A DNA stretch of 64,000 bases, from NCBI RefSeq assembly GCF_041381155.1, contig NC_091135.1:4295620-4359619 (forward strand), read 5' to 3'. Positions 23,327-36,200 of the stretch are shown piece after piece. Numbering within the stretch: position 1 is the first letter of the stretch; each line of letters opens with the position of its first letter. A program made the translations under genes and the position numbers. Origin of the DNA: Argopecten irradians. Its lineage: Eukaryota; Mollusca; Bivalvia; Pectinida; Pectinidae. The notes beneath the pieces are model-generated. The model saw only the letters and a list, made by a program, of their open reading frames with translations. It had not been told where the DNA came from and searched no databases.

Positions 23327-26300
23327 GTAAGTTTGAAAGAATATGTTGTTAATTAGAAATGCCAATTGTCAGGATTTCATCTACAGGAGTCCCTCAAGGA
23401 ACATGTTTGGGCCCCATTCTGTTTATAACTTACTGTACATAAATGACTTCCATCAATACATGCAGCACAGAACACTAAGATTATTAAAATCTTGAACACT
23501 AAGATTATTCACAGACGACAATATTATAAACAATAAAGACCCACACACTAAAACTACAGAAAGATTTGGACGCAGCAGCACAATGGGAAACAGACTGGGT
23601 AATGAAATTTCATCAAGATAAATGCAACATCATCAGTGTTACACCAAAACGCAACAAAATACATCACAACTGCACACTCCACAATCACATATTTTTAGAG
23701 TAAAAAATAAAAGTGTTCTAATTACCATTAAATGTAAAAATAAAGTGACAAAAGCGTATCATTTCAAATAGAAGTGCTTAATATTTTAATGATCACGAAC
23801 CAGTAGTAAAGATTTACAGCTCGATACAGCTATTTACTAGAAACAGATTATTTAATCGAATATCAATCGGTTAATGACTTCCAATTACAAACCGATGATC
23901 GATTATGATTTCAAACCTATTGTCCTTCACTACCGGTGGCATTGACAGGATCCCGAGAAAATATCCTGAAGGAATTCCAGGTGGGATCCAGTTGGGATAC
24001 CCGGTCATATTTTCTCTTAGGGATAAATTGAAAAATAAATTATACAAAAAAATCAGGTAATTTTTTTTTAAATATTTTCAGTGAGAAAAGATGCTGTTGA
24101 GTGTCTAATGATGATGTTCAGGGAGATGGCAACGAAGAGTAAAAATGCTGACAGGCTATATGTGGAGAAATCAAGATTCAAGGAAATGCTGTATAAGGAA
24201 TTTGCTATGACAGACGATTCATTAAATGAAAGAGGTATGGCTTGGAACTATTTTAAAGCATACAATGAAAAAGTAGAAGACATCCTGTATATATACAGTT
24301 GGTAGTAGACTAAAGGTTACACATTGTGCACACGGTGTGAACTACGAGTGGACACGGAGTGCACGAGGTTTAGACTACAGGTAGACACGGAGTGCACGAG
24401 GTTTAGACTACAGGTAGACACGGAGTGCACGAGGTTTAGACTACAGGTAGACACGGAGTGCACAAGATTTAGACTACAGGTAGACACGGAGTGCACTACG
24501 TGTGAACACGGTGTCCACTACAGGTGGACATCGTGTCCAGGTAAAATGTCCACTACATCAAGACCACAGACAGACTAGATGATGTGCCACAGAGATATGA
24601 GAAAATATGTATTTATTCTGCAGTCTATATGGACTTTGACAGATAGAAATATTTATTGCGATCAGAAACATAATATTTATTGCAACATAAAATTGCCGTT
24701 AATTACTGGAAATCATTCGTACTGTAATGTTTATTTGAATAGATACATATAAAGTAAAATGTATCAATATAAATTATCATACAATTTAATTTATAAATAA
24801 GGACGTTTATTAGAAGTTATAAAAGCAAATTAACTGCGTACGGTAAACCACGGTAAACCACGTACTGGTTATGTCTCATCAATGGATAGTTCAAGTCCGC
24901 ATTTTCCCAGTAAAAACTATTTTTCTTAGCTAGTGATATGTAGTTTAAAGATGAAATTCTTTTTGGAACGCATAAATTGATGAACCTTGCAGGGAGTAAG
25001 ATTTTCAGTGTTAGCAAATCGTCGCCCAAGAGATATTTTGATCGGCAAAATATTTTGATTAAAAAGGATATATTGATGGGCATAATTAAAGCAAGGACAT
25101 CATGATAAACATAAACAAATTAAATTCTTCATAAGATGTTTAACTATGTATGCATTGAATATAGTTTTCTAAACGGCAAGGTGCGCGAAATAGTTTTAAT
25201 CCTGTCAAATGTATAATACGTATACATTTGCTACATAGAACCTGGCGCGTTGCAAAGCATTGAAAATATGTGAAATCGTCCATAGACGTTAAAAATCGGC
25301 ATTCGTCCATAGACGTTAAAAATCGGCAATCGTCCATAGACGTTAAAAATCGGCATTAGAAATTACATTTTATTGTGTCAACCGATTGAGGAACCTGTAA
25401 GCACTGGCTTATAGAAAGCAAAAATTTAGTATCAACACTGTTCAAAGTACCGATCGGAAAAATGTAGGTCACATGCCTGATAATAAATTAAACAGACAAT
25501 CAAAATAAATCCAACTTCTACCCATTTAAACTGTAGATTCATAGTTGTTGATTAGATTCTGAATTTGTCACAATTATTTTAATTCTAGAAACTCTGATAA
25601 TTTGACAATATCCTATTCTGACCTTCTTTACAATGTGTGATCCATACATGTATACATAGTATATTGTACAAATATGCCTGCTCGAAAGGTAGACCCCTAG
25701 GCTAGGACTGCAGTTGCCATGGTCACTTGGACTTCATACTGTTCCATCAACCACACGGATATGATAATCTAAATTACCTAACATTGGTCAGAGTGGGGCC
25801 AGGGGCCTGGGGCCTTCTTTGGGCACCCTTCAATATGTTCAGTCAAGTGTATCACAGACTAACAACACCTGTATACATGAAGTACCTTATCCCAACCCCA
25901 GGAGGTCCATTTATAGCATGCTGTACTTAGGCGGCAGCCTCTCTACATATACATTGTACTCATCACACAAATACGAACAGTTATACAACAATGGTAGTCA
26001 ATAGGGATATGTATTTTAACTGGTAGTGCATTTTAATTTATTTGATAATGAAGCTTTATATATTAAAATAAAAAATAATCAAAATACCAAGTGTATAATT
26101 AACTAAAACATTTATTTCAAAATTATTGGAAAATCATATTTCATCCAATATCTTTTCATTAATTTTTTTTTTTTTTTTTACACTGGCTTTTTACATATAT
26201 CAGAAACCTGATTATCATGACTATGTATATAAAATACCATATTACAATGTTGAATAAGTACATAATCTAAATTAATTTTGATTATAATATATACATGTAT

Positions 26301-29300
26301 TATTGGTAAATTCAAGGTTGTGACAGACATGCTTGATTTACGCATTGTACAGCTCCCGTCAGCTCCACTTCAAGGCTGTCTGTCATGACAATAATTGAGG
26401 TGTATTCAGCATCACTTACTATATGTTTTGCCAGCTAGTTTTTACCTCATCCCAATCTACCCCCCCCCCTCCCCCGGGAAATGGTGTACATGTTTACCCA
26501 GGCTCTACAACAAACATGTACATGTATCTAATAAGAATGGTACTTTTGTGTTTCAAACTCACAAACCTATATGATTTTTAAAAGGTAAAGTGTATTTGTT
26601 TGTCTTAACAAACTTCCATTGAAACAATTCTAAAATCACATATTATATAAAGATACTGCCTCCATTCTCATAAAGCCGTGCAAACACAGAAGACAACGAT
26701 TCTGCCCTCTGGCCATCTATCGATGGTCACCTTGAGGTACCTGTATAGCTGGATACTGTGGCTTACCTGTATGTTTGACAAGTTATAATTATTGGACCAT
26801 GACGCAATATACGGTCAAGATAACTTGCGGGGTTGGGATCATAAACATATTGTGTTTACCGGTAATTAAGAATCAAAACAAACTGAATTGGGTACTATAT
26901 GTACTTGTAGGTAGACTATGGCTACTTCATAAAGTTTGAAGTGGATTTATTCTGCATGATCTTTTAAAGACGTTCAGTTTTTAATAAAGAATATGTAATT
27001 AAGCTATTTTTACGTACAATACTTTTAGAACTTGATATAGCAAAGAAAAATATTATAAAAGTGTATATTTTATGAAAGATAGGGACCAAATCTTTTTATT
27101 TAAAAGCTATGTATTACCCGGTATATGATTGTATTACTAATAGCTTAAATTATAAAAGAACAAGTGTCTCAAAAGCACAATAGGACTGGTTTTTGCCGTA
27201 GCTGCAAGATTGTAGCTCAAAAGACTTTTAGACAGAAAATGGTGTCGTCTTAGTAGGCCGGGTACGAATATTCGTTCTAGTTTTTGCCGCAATTCAAAGT
27301 TGTTTTTGACTTATATTTACTATTTCATGTAAAATTTAATGCAATTTACCCATAAAACATTGACTTTTGAAAACGTAATATAGAAAATTTAAGATATGAA
27401 ATGGAAACTACTGATATAACATTAAATAGACATATACTTAATGAATACAAATTAATCTTTATTACTTTTGCAGTGAAAAGGTTTTATTCATGTATACTGA
27501 AAAAATATCGTATTATATAGTTATATATACTGTACATTAAATTGTAGATGTTGTAATTTAAAAAAAGAAACACTAAAAAATTATAACTATGTATTATTTT
27601 AAATTGAAGAACGTATTCTTCCCCGATCCCTAACTATAACACATCACCTTGTCTGTCTAAGTCTGAATGTACCTGGACACCATGTCCAACTGTAGTGGAC
27701 ACCGTGTTCACACGTAGTGCACTCCGTGTCTACCTGTAGTCTAAATCTTGTGCACTCCGTGTCTACCTGTAGTCTAAATCTTGTGCACTCCGTGTCTACC
27801 TGTAGTCTAAACGTAGTGCACTCCGTGTCTACCTGTAGTCTAAACCTCGTGCACTCCGTGTCTACCTGTAGTCTAAACCTCGTGCACTCCGTGTTAACAA
27901 GGGTGTAACCTTTAGTCTACTACCAACTGTAGGTACATTGTAGTCAACAATATCTATGTTCATGTATACACATGCATATATATACTGCATTTTCATGATG
28001 TTCATATTTTTCACATTCAGAAAAATCATATTATTAATTATTGTTAGGCCTTTAGTGCTAAAGTATACTACGTTACGTAAGTTAAAAAGTTCAATTTGGT
28101 AATTACCTCTGTTCCACGATATCTTCCATACTTATATAATTCTTGTATGAAATTAACTGTAGTTAAAAAAAGTCAGCTGAATCTTTGTGAATGTATTAAA
28201 ATTAATGTTTATATTACTGTTTAGTATTCACAGCTTTTGATGCTGATCGTGATCAGTGTATTAGTGAAGAGGAATGGGTTATCGGATTCTCAATTTACCT
28301 GTCGAAAGAAAATGATGAGAAGAAACTGAGATGTAAGCATTAAATCTCAAAATTTCACAAAGAAGTTTATAAGTTATAGTAACGTAATCGATCCAATATG
28401 CACCCATGACCCTATAAGTGCCCCTCCCCCTTTTGAGGCCTCAATTTCAATTACCCATGCATAAATAAGGACCAAAACTATCAAAACTGTATAGGATTGC
28501 AGTTTACTTTTCAATATAATTTCGTCTTATTAAGAACCTTTTCATTTTTGCAAATTTTTGAACGCACTGGGCGCTTATTGGGTCGAATACGGTATTCAAA
28601 CTTTGTATAGATGATATACAAAATATACAAAAATATGTAGAAATAAATGGATGTGATACTTATTTATTTTTACTAATTAATGCACATATATAAGGGATTT
28701 TTTTTGACATTATGATTATGTATCACTATTCATGATATGAGAAAGAAAGGATTCTATACTCAGTTGGAATATACATGTGTATATCATATAAGACCTGATG
28801 GGTCAAGATAACTTATTGTCGTTGTGCTTCATTCATTACCATAAGCCAGCCACCATGCATAAATTTTTCATCGAAACAACTTCTTCTCAATAAATGTAAG
28901 GCCAATGCAGGGTACTGTTATTTGGCCTACATTTTAATTGCTGGGATGACGGACTACCAAGTTCATTGAAATGAATTAGCTTGACCTTCCTTTAATTCAC
29001 AGGCGTCAAATAGGCAAGAATCTTTCGACAACATGTAAATTATCTTATATATAATTAGAAGCCTGGATATTTGATGATGGGCCTGTAACATTAAGTGCTA
29101 CCAAGTTAAATTAATGTCCAAATGAATGACCTTAAAAACCTTCAAGGTCACCAACCTTCAAGGTCACCAAGGTCAAATAGGTTGATTTTTTTTTCGAAAA
29201 TGACTGACTAGACATAGTAGATACCCATAATCTGTATTGTTAATCAATCTATTAGTCTTCAGTTTTGACCTAGTCAATCAAATATTAGCAGATTTTTGTA

Positions 29301-32300
29301 ATGTTTTTTATTTGGCTGATTAAGTCTGAAATAAGGTTGTTTTAAATTACTGAGGACCGTTTCGTAATCTTGGGACCTGATATTTGGCTTTCTGTATGCT
29401 GGAATGAGGGACTACCAAGTTTTAATGTTTTACTTATTTTATTAATATGTATATTTATACAACTACTTCTCAATAAATGAAAGGCCAATGTAAGCTACTG
29501 ATATTTTTACTATAATTTAATTGCTGGGATTGATGAAGGACTACCAAGTTTACTGAAATGAATTACCTTGACCTTCTACATTGCTATTAAAAATGTTGAT
29601 TCTTCATAATATACAGTTGAATGCATGGTTCTTGGTGTATAATGGATGTTTTTTGTCTATCAACAGTTATGTTTCGTGCTTATGACATCAAAGATGAGGG
29701 ATATATCACCAGGGAATCTATGTTCTACTTTTTAAAGGGCTGTTTTGCAATGGTAAGATTTAATTCCTTATCCGGCTCCTTGAACCTAGTGTTTATAATT
29801 CATCATTTATAACTAGGTTATTGTGTAATTTATATAATGTATATGCTGTATTTGTCGTAATTAGTGCCCAGGGGGCTTAAATGATTGTAACAAAGAGGGT
29901 GCTTATTAATGAACCAAAAACTAAGTTGTGGAGGAAATAAGTCAGCCATGTTTTAAATCTTTCTGTACTCAGGCTACATTAATCTGTTACAGTAAACATA
30001 TTTATGTCTTTTATCCTTTGAGACACAATATCATGTCTTGATTCACATGTAAAAGACTCGCAAGTTCAATTAATAATGGGATACAATGCTGATGTTTGAG
30101 GCATCACATGTTATCGCTAAATCCATGGCATGGGATGGCGGCGTTTATACAACTTAAATTGATATAATTCTTTTCAAGAAAACTGGAAGGGCTCTTATGG
30201 GGGTAGGGGCGCTAATTATGACAGTATTTCAATGTAGGGTTTGCTATTGGTTATCTGTGTTGGGTTAGTATTTAGATTTATACATGTGTACAGTTTGTAT
30301 ATAATTGTAAAACCTTGGCGTCATTTGTGTTAAATGAATGTTTATTTCGTAATGATGTTTTTGGCTGAAACTAACTACAGTCTATATATGGCCACTTACT
30401 TAGACTTCCTGTTTGTATATTTCTTGTCATTTATTATTAAGGCAGTGGTTTCAGAAGAAGATGCGGAAGAAGCACCAAAAGATCTTGTTGAAATTGCACT
30501 GAAAAAATTGGTAAGACTGAAATATATTTTCTACTAATTAATAACCCCACCAATTAATAACCCTACCGTTCCTATATTTTCTACTATTAACCCTACATAT
30601 CCTATATGTTACTAATAACCCTACTGATCCTATATGTTCTTCTAATAACCCTACATATTCTATATTTTCTACTAAGAACCCTACAGATCTTATATTTTCC
30701 ACAAATAACCCTACAGATCTTATATGTTCTACTAATAACCCTACAGATCCTATATTTTTCTTCTAATGAAATTAACCCTACAGATCCTATATTTTCTGCT
30801 AAAAACCCTACAGATCTTATATGTTCCTCTAATAACCCTACAGATCCTATATTTTCTACTAATAACCCTACAGATCATATATTTTCTACTAATAACCCTA
30901 CAGATCCTATATTTTCTACTAATAACCCTACAGATCTTATATGTTCTACTAATAACCCTACAGATCCTATATTTTCTACTAATAACCATACTGATCCTAT
31001 ATGTTCCTCTAATAACCCTACAGATCCTATATTTTCTTCTAATAACCCTACAGATCATATATTTTCTACTAATAACCCTACAGATCCTATATTTTCTACT
31101 AATAACCCTACAGATCTTATATTTTCTACTTATAACCCTACCGATCCTAAATTTGCTACTAATAACCCTACAAATCCTATATTTTCTACTAATAACCCTA
31201 CAGATCGCATATGTTCTACTAATAACCCTACAGATTCTATATTTTCTACTAATACCCCTACCGATCCTATATTTTCTACTATTAACCCTACAGATCCTGT
31301 ATGTTCTACTAATAACCCTACAAATTCTGTATTTTCTACAAATAACCCTACAAATCCTATATTTTCTACTAATAACCCTACAGATCTGATATTTTCTACA
31401 AATAACCCTACAGATCTTATATTTTCTACAAATAACCCTACAGATCCCATATTTTCTTCTAATAATCCTACCGATCTTATATTTTCCTATTTCCATTTTT
31501 TTGGTATTCCCCACGTTTTCCTGGCATTTTAGGTAACCAATCACTGTAATGAAACCATCATTAAACATCTGAAAATCATATCTAAACATACAGAACAACT
31601 TATATTGGGTTCATGTCCCTTTAAGAAGATGGGTTGAACAGAGACAGATATTTTAGATTTGAAAAAAACAAGGATCAGTTTTAGTATTACATACTTGGAT
31701 ACCCTTTAATATGTACTGCAAAATATTGACCCCATACTGCGTATTGTACAGTGCATTGCACTAATAGTATTTGATTTCAATATTCTAGGATTTCGACAAG
31801 GACAGTAAGGTGTCATACGGAGATTTCGCTCAGATTGTGAGTGAGGAACCATTGCTTATAGAGTGCCTTGGCACATGCCTACCACAACCACATGTAAGTC
31901 TTTGTCATATACATGTACAATCACACCTGTGTAATGGGATACCCCATGTGACTGAGACAATTTTGTCTATAGACATGAGTCCTAATGTACAGGTTACCTA
32001 ATGTTCTCGAAAGAAACAACAATACATAATTGATATAGAGCTATTAATTACAATGCATAGTCTACTACACTGTACGTATATACTATGGGACATTGAACTT
32101 AAAGTAAACAGGTGAAATATATAGGCAATCTCGTGGACGGACTTTGAATGTGATACATTAGATAGACTGACTTAAATACAATGTATAAAATAATGTATAT
32201 ACAGGGTGATGCAATAACTAGACAGGTTTGACTATATTTCCTTTTATGTCACCTGAGATCTTTCTTAAATTTCACATGTATGTTCCTCATGGTACCTGGA

Positions 32301-32651
32301 ACAAAGATGAATATTGATTTTTTGAAGCTATTCGAAAACAAGCTAGCAGCAAGGTACTGACCACAGTTTGGTATTTGTTCTCCGGGTACTCTGGTTTAAT
32401 TTCCTCCCCCTCCAAAACCTTGTACTTCAATAAATTATACTGGCTGTGGCTAGAACATTAAACCACACTTAAATAACAAATGTATAATTTTATGTAATAT
32501 TTCAAAAGTTTTGATGGTAAATATTTATTTAATTATGTATATTATACATTTTTTATAGGTTATTAAAAAGTTTTCTACATTGATTGCTGGAGACAAGTCA
32601 CCTTGGATGGATAAACCCACCAATTACAGCAAGCAGCAGATCAAATATTAG
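23269..32651 (+). CDS. CLXN: Calaxin (EF-hand calcium-binding protein 1), 7 coding exons
   Basis: Calaxin is a neuronal-calcium-sensor-like protein that binds outer-arm dynein in motile cilia and tunes waveform with calcium. Joined exons: 23269-23326, 24082-24234, 28225-28332, 29667-29752, 30442-30510, 31789-31893, 32559-32651; every junction is GT-AG and phases agree, giving 223 residues (human EFCAB1 is about 211). EF-hand loops: 76-87 (DADRDQCISEEE), 113-124 (DIKDEGYITRES, degenerate) and 159-170 (DFDKDSKVSYGD). The block KDLVEIALKKLDFDKD and the later LLIECLGTCLPQP closely track vertebrate calaxin. The start is the ATG at 23269 in MSRSKPKAK. A GCGCATGCG (NRF1-like) word lies 296 bp upstream; promoter not otherwise defined. 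Introns are loaded with repeats. Symbol rests on remembered family sequence. Confidence 0.9.
23388..23682 (+). pseudogene. LINE RT fragments in calaxin intron 1
   Basis: GVPQGTCLGPILF at 23395 breaks into another frame for YINDFHQ, and KLQKDLDAAAQWETDWVMKF follows from 23551, then NIISVTPKRNKIHHN. The second part matches the fragment at 20845-21010 closely, so both derive from one family. Several frameshifts; dead. Confidence 0.6.
24082..24234 (+). CDS. CLXN: Calaxin exon 2
   Basis: Residues 20-70 plus one base. Helical region CLMMMFREMA through FKEMLYKEFAMTDDSLNER, equivalent to the pre-EF-hand segment of vertebrate calaxin ending in MTDD. Acceptor TTTTCAG, donor GAGAG|GTATGG preceding the foldback element. 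Confidence 0.88.
24325..24540 (+). repeat. 33-bp array in left inverted arm
   Basis: Five copies of the unit beginning acacggagtgcacgaggttt and ending agactacaggtag start at 24352, 24385, 24418, 24451 and 24484, flanked by diverged half-units (cacggtgtgaactac; cacggtgtccactac). Confidence 0.9.
25277..25357 (+). repeat. Three tandem 27-bp units
   Basis: cgtccatagacgttaaaaat followed by cggcatt is repeated at 25277, 25304 and 25331 with one substitution. It lies inside the foldback element; the palindromic ccatagacg core is not otherwise explained. Confidence 0.9.
27665..27900 (-). repeat. 33-bp array in right inverted arm
   Basis: The complement of the left array: gtgcactccgtgtctacctg then tagtctaaatctt recurs about six times. 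It has one unit more than the left arm and variant units with ctaaacctc or ctaaacgta. Confidence 0.9.
28225..28332 (+). CDS. CLXN: Calaxin exon 3 (first EF-hand)
   Basis: Residues 71-106 plus one base. Contains FDADRDQCISEEEW, a canonical loop with acidic residues at positions 1, 3, 5 and Glu at 12, then the helix GFSIYLSKEN. Acceptor TGTTTAG, donor AGAT|GTAAGC. Confidence 0.92.
28865..29577 (+). repeat. Direct repeat pair in calaxin intron 3
   Basis: The block aacttcttctcaataaatg through attgctgggatgacggacta to tagcttgacctt (about 28877-28986) recurs diverged at about 29460-29575. Between them a third partial copy (ggactaccaagttt near 29409) and tandem aaggtcacc words occur. Likely an interspersed element inserted twice or a local duplication. 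Confidence 0.6.
29667..29752 (+). CDS. CLXN: Calaxin exon 4 (second EF-hand, degenerate)
   Basis: Residues 107-135. YDIKDEGYITRESMFYFLKG aligns with the second EF-hand, but loop position 3 is Lys and position 12 is Ser. Acceptor CAACAG, donor AATG|GTAAGA. Confidence 0.92.
30053..30155 (+). repeat. Dispersed repeat, pair with 6175-6276
   Basis: Second copy of the agactcgcaagtt ... tttatacaactt repeat, located in calaxin intron 4. Confidence 0.6.
30442..30510 (+). CDS. CLXN: Calaxin exon 5
   Basis: Residues 136-158, AVVSEEDAEEAPKDLVEIAL then KKL, the linker and entering helix of the third EF-hand. Acceptor ATTAAG, donor TTG|GTAAGA; a 30-bp minisatellite starts 30 bp after the donor. Confidence 0.92.
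30541..31485 (+). repeat. 30-bp minisatellite in calaxin intron 5
   Basis: About 31 copies of a 30-bp unit, ccctacagatcctatatttt plus ctactaataa. Because 30 is a multiple of three and the unit lacks stops in several frames, it produces long apparent proteins on both strands (for instance 30606-31532 plus and 30750-31598 minus). These are not genes. Confidence 0.95.
31789..31893 (+). CDS. CLXN: Calaxin exon 6 (third EF-hand)
   Basis: Residues 159-193. Loop DFDKDSKVSYGD with Asp at position 12, followed by EEPLLIECLGTCLPQPH, the signature calaxin tail. Acceptor TTCTAG, donor CAT|GTAAGT. Confidence 0.92.
32340..32480 (+). repeat. SINE remnant in calaxin intron 6
   Basis: aaggtactgaccacagtttg followed by ttctccgggtactctggttt and tcctccccctccaaaacctt matches the conserved central block of mollusc tRNA-derived SINEs seen also at 62379 and 49912. 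The tRNA-like head is missing. Confidence 0.5.
32559..32651 (+). CDS. CLXN: Calaxin exon 7 (C-terminus)
   Basis: Residues 194-223 and stop TAG at 32649. VIKKFSTLIAGDKSPWMDKP then NYSKQQIKY; less conserved than the rest. Acceptor TTATAG. Confidence 0.85.
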   Translation, partial: VIKKFSTLIAGDKSPWMDKPTNYSKQQIKY

Positions 32652-33030
32652 AGAACCTTATCTTTATTGACCAATAGGTAGCGACATTGTGTATTCACTG
32701 ACAGGCGATATTTAATACTTCAGTTATTGGACTGACCAATAGAAAATGATCCTACAGATATACAATGTCATGCACATTTGCCGGTGTTTGTAAATCTATT
32801 ATCTGTTTTTTTGTAGTGTATTTTTAGGTTTGGGGATGAGAAAAGAGATATGAGGATTTCAGAGGGGATTTTAAGAAGAATTTTACAAAAAGATATATAT
32901 CTCTTTGCAATAGATAAACACCAGTTTTATATTGTACCATATTGATGCTTTGTAAAGTAGTAGAGAAAGAGAAAAAGACTGATATCAGTTAATTACAGTA
33001 GCCATTTTATTGGTGCATTTTTTAAGACAA

Positions 33031-33212
33031 TTCCGTCTTGCAATACAGAATTAGCTCCCTTGTGGGTAGGTGTCGATTGATACGTCACTATTTTGTGAGC
33101 GCAATTTATGTAGTTTTCTCCGAAAAGTATGACGTTACGCTCGCAAACACATGACGTCACAATCAATACCTAGCCGCAAGGGCACATAAGTCTGTAATAT
33201 GCAAAGACGGAA
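33031..33212. mobile_element. 182-bp inverted-repeat MITE
   Basis: Ends TTCCGTCTTGC and GCAAAGACGGAA enclose arms that continue to pair: ctcccttgtgggtaggtgtc with the complement of tacctagccgcaaggg, and gatacgtcac with gtgacgtca-type sequence. The centre holds gtgagcg/cgctcgc. It lies about 380 bp downstream of the calaxin stop. Target duplication unclear. Confidence 0.6.
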
Positions 33213-36200
33213 TACCAACTGACCATTTGGTGAAATGCATGCATGATTTAATGTTAATAATTTTAAAAAAATTAACATCATTATACAATATAAACATTAA
33301 ATTGGCTTTACATTATATAATTGACTACGGGTTTCTATGGGTTTCCCCAACCCGACCCTCGATCCCCTCAAAGTCTCTCAATAATGAAATATAGCATGTA
33401 AAAAACATCACTATTTTGGAGAAGACACATTAAAATCCCAACAACAGAATGGATGGACAGCAGGAGGTGTCAAGGGGAGGTAACTGTCCTAGCAAAGCAG
33501 GAGTAAACCACATGGTTTCCATTATTTCTTAGAATTTTGTATTAGTTGTGCCATAATTGTTGGTATCAGGAAGTTGTTATTAGTCCAGTATCAGTTTTCT
33601 ATACCAAATATTATGTAAGTTAATCTGTATATTCAACACATTAAGAGGCCATGTGGTACATGTTTAGACATTGACTGTGTAGAACAATTTTACAAAAGTA
33701 AAACTTGGATTGGAATTTTTGAAGCTGTTATCAAATTTTCATCACTTTTTGGATATCATTTTTAATAATTATATTACTGTAAACTGCATTTTATTAAAAA
33801 TAATGGAATTACACATGTTGAAATTAAAACTTTACTTTGGATTTTATACCTTAATTCATGGCAGATTTTCCTTGTCTGTTTTCCTAGATGTTCCCTTTTT
33901 TTCTTGCCTTTTTTTTGTCTTTATTTTATTTTTGGATATTTAAAGGATTTACTGAAATGCATAATTTTAGTAATCGTTGAACTTTTTGCTTAATTTTGCA
34001 AAGTTTGGACTTCCATGAAAATTTTCTTGCCATTTGAAAATACATTAGTAATTCAGAGTGAGTGCATTGTATGATGAATTAAATACATTGTATGTGCATT
34101 TATTCAATGAAATTTTCTTGTTTAACATGGCAAGTGCTATTTAAGATTCAAATTACAATTCAAATAAATCAATAATGATACATAATAAGAGTAATTTAAT
34201 AGTATCACAGGATGATACTTGATTTATTCATTTGTCAGGAGACGATATCTCAAGGTTAATAAAACCGATCATTAACCTAATTCCATAGAATTAAGTCAAT
34301 AGTTGTTTTTCACATGTACTTTGGCAAACTGTTTTTCAAATTGTAGGTGCTTCAATTGATCATTTCAGTTCTACACAAATCTGTATATATATGAATTGTC
34401 AATATACAATATGTAATCGTTTTAACCTTTGATTGTCTTAATAATATTAGTCTCACATTTTTTCACATTTGTCCATTTATGATAGTAAACAAACTAATTT
34501 TATTTACATTATTTAAGAATATTGTTTAAAATAACATTCCATTGATGCTGCTGAAATATCAAATGCCTCTATTTTTAATCATTTTTACATTGTGCACAAG
34601 CTTTAAGGTCTTCTTTTATTGTGCAACATGCAGAATTAAATGGAATAGTGTTAAAGATATAAAATCATAATTTGTTTTGTATTGAGAGAGATCTATCTCA
34701 AATATAATGTGCATACAATTTGTGAAAGCAACATCTAGTAATTGAGAAATCATAACAGAAAAGATGACCTTAAACTATTATCAGTAGATGCTGATGGTCT
34801 AAATAATATGACTTACACAACTCAATTGAAAGTCATTGTGTAAAATTAGGATGTATTGAAAGACAAATTTGTTATTTAGGTGAAAGAAAAATGTCACATT
34901 GTCTTTATTGGCATTATATAGGACTCTGAGTATAGCTAGTACATATACGTACCCGGCCGAAAGATACAGTAGGCCGGGTACGTATATTCATTCACATACA
35001 TACCGTAATCATAGAGATTTACAAGAGCTTGTTTAATCTAATTACACAAAGGTCTTTTACACACAAAAAATAATTGTCCATGTGCATAATATTTTTTGTA
35101 TTTATAGGAAACTTTGCTGCTTGAGATCTGAATTAAAAGATCAATTAAACAATATTGATGCAAAATGTTTCCACAACTTGCAAATCATGTAATTAAATAC
35201 TTTCGAAAAACTCATTCCTAATAAAGTCCATTAATCAACATGAACAAGATGTAACTTAAATGAAACTTAAAGATATGGCTAGATGTGGAAGAAGGAACTC
35301 TGATTAATATATGTATAAGAATCACTTCATAGTAGTGCTATACTCAGTTAAATGAAGGGAAGTAACTCTCGTATATCAGAATTGTCACAATTTGGGGGAC
35401 CATAATCCATTGATGAGAAAATGTTACAGATAGCAGTATGCAACTTTGCTAGCCAAGGGAATTCAGTTTGATACTCTACATGTTTGGCTAGCGATGTTTT
35501 GAGTGATATGATGATGAAAAAATAACGATTTAAACCGCTTTCAGAGCTTTAATTTTACTGTGAAATGTAGTTATTATTGATGTCAAGATTCTGAATAATA
35601 CATTATAACTAAGCATTTTTAATGTCTGATAGCAGCATATAATTTAATTTATTGATGGGATTTTATGTTTGTGGTACATTACCAAGCCCAGAACACTTAT
35701 ATACATGTAGCCATATATATATATATATATATAGATAAATGTTTTCACTAATTCATAATAATTAATTACAACAAATGTATTTTTTGTGTACTGAAGGTTT
35801 GAAATCTGTACCAAAGATATGTACCTGGTATAGATTAGTCATTGGGGAGGTGAAAAAATTTTACCTTTTTTTTTTTAAAGATTTTTTGCTTTTCTGCTTC
35901 TTGTGTGTGTACAAAAGACAGTACCTTAATTAATATTCACTAGGCGTTTGACTTAATCCATATTTGTAAAAGTTCAGCCAATTTTGTTCATTTTTATATG
36001 ATATTTAATTATATGATATATTGTATGCAGCTTTTGCATTTCATATGCACCGTCCATATTTTACTTTTATTGTATTCTTTATGATTCCCAGTATATACAT
36101 GAATAAAAATGAGATATATTTTACTGCAGATCTTGTTGTTTTATGAATAATTAGATGGTAATTTATTCCTAATATACATCCGTTTTTAGGTTACCGAAAC

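Larger units (their letters stand above)
24296..27929. mobile_element. 3.6-kb foldback DNA transposon in calaxin intron 2
   Basis: It begins CAGTTGGTAGTAGACTAAAG and ends with its complement CTTTAGTCTACTACCAACTG, each flanked by TA. Long inverted arms of about 230-260 bp each carry a tandem array of one 33-bp unit in opposite orientations. CAGT termini and TA duplication are Tc1/mariner traits. The interior (24560-27650) has no transposase frame; it holds a triple 27-bp repeat and AT-rich filler. Non-autonomous and sited 61 bp after the exon 2 donor. Confidence 0.8.

Noticed and set aside
24324..24578. Repetitive TECTRFRLQVD protein
   Set aside because: Translation of the 33-bp array in a transposon arm within an intron.
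25727..26004. Two overlapping plus frames in the foldback element
   Set aside because: No transposase motifs and different frames over the same low-complexity interior.
30606..31598. Long frames of about 310, 207 and 282 codons, plus and minus
   Set aside because: All are translations of one 30-bp minisatellite whose length is a multiple of three.
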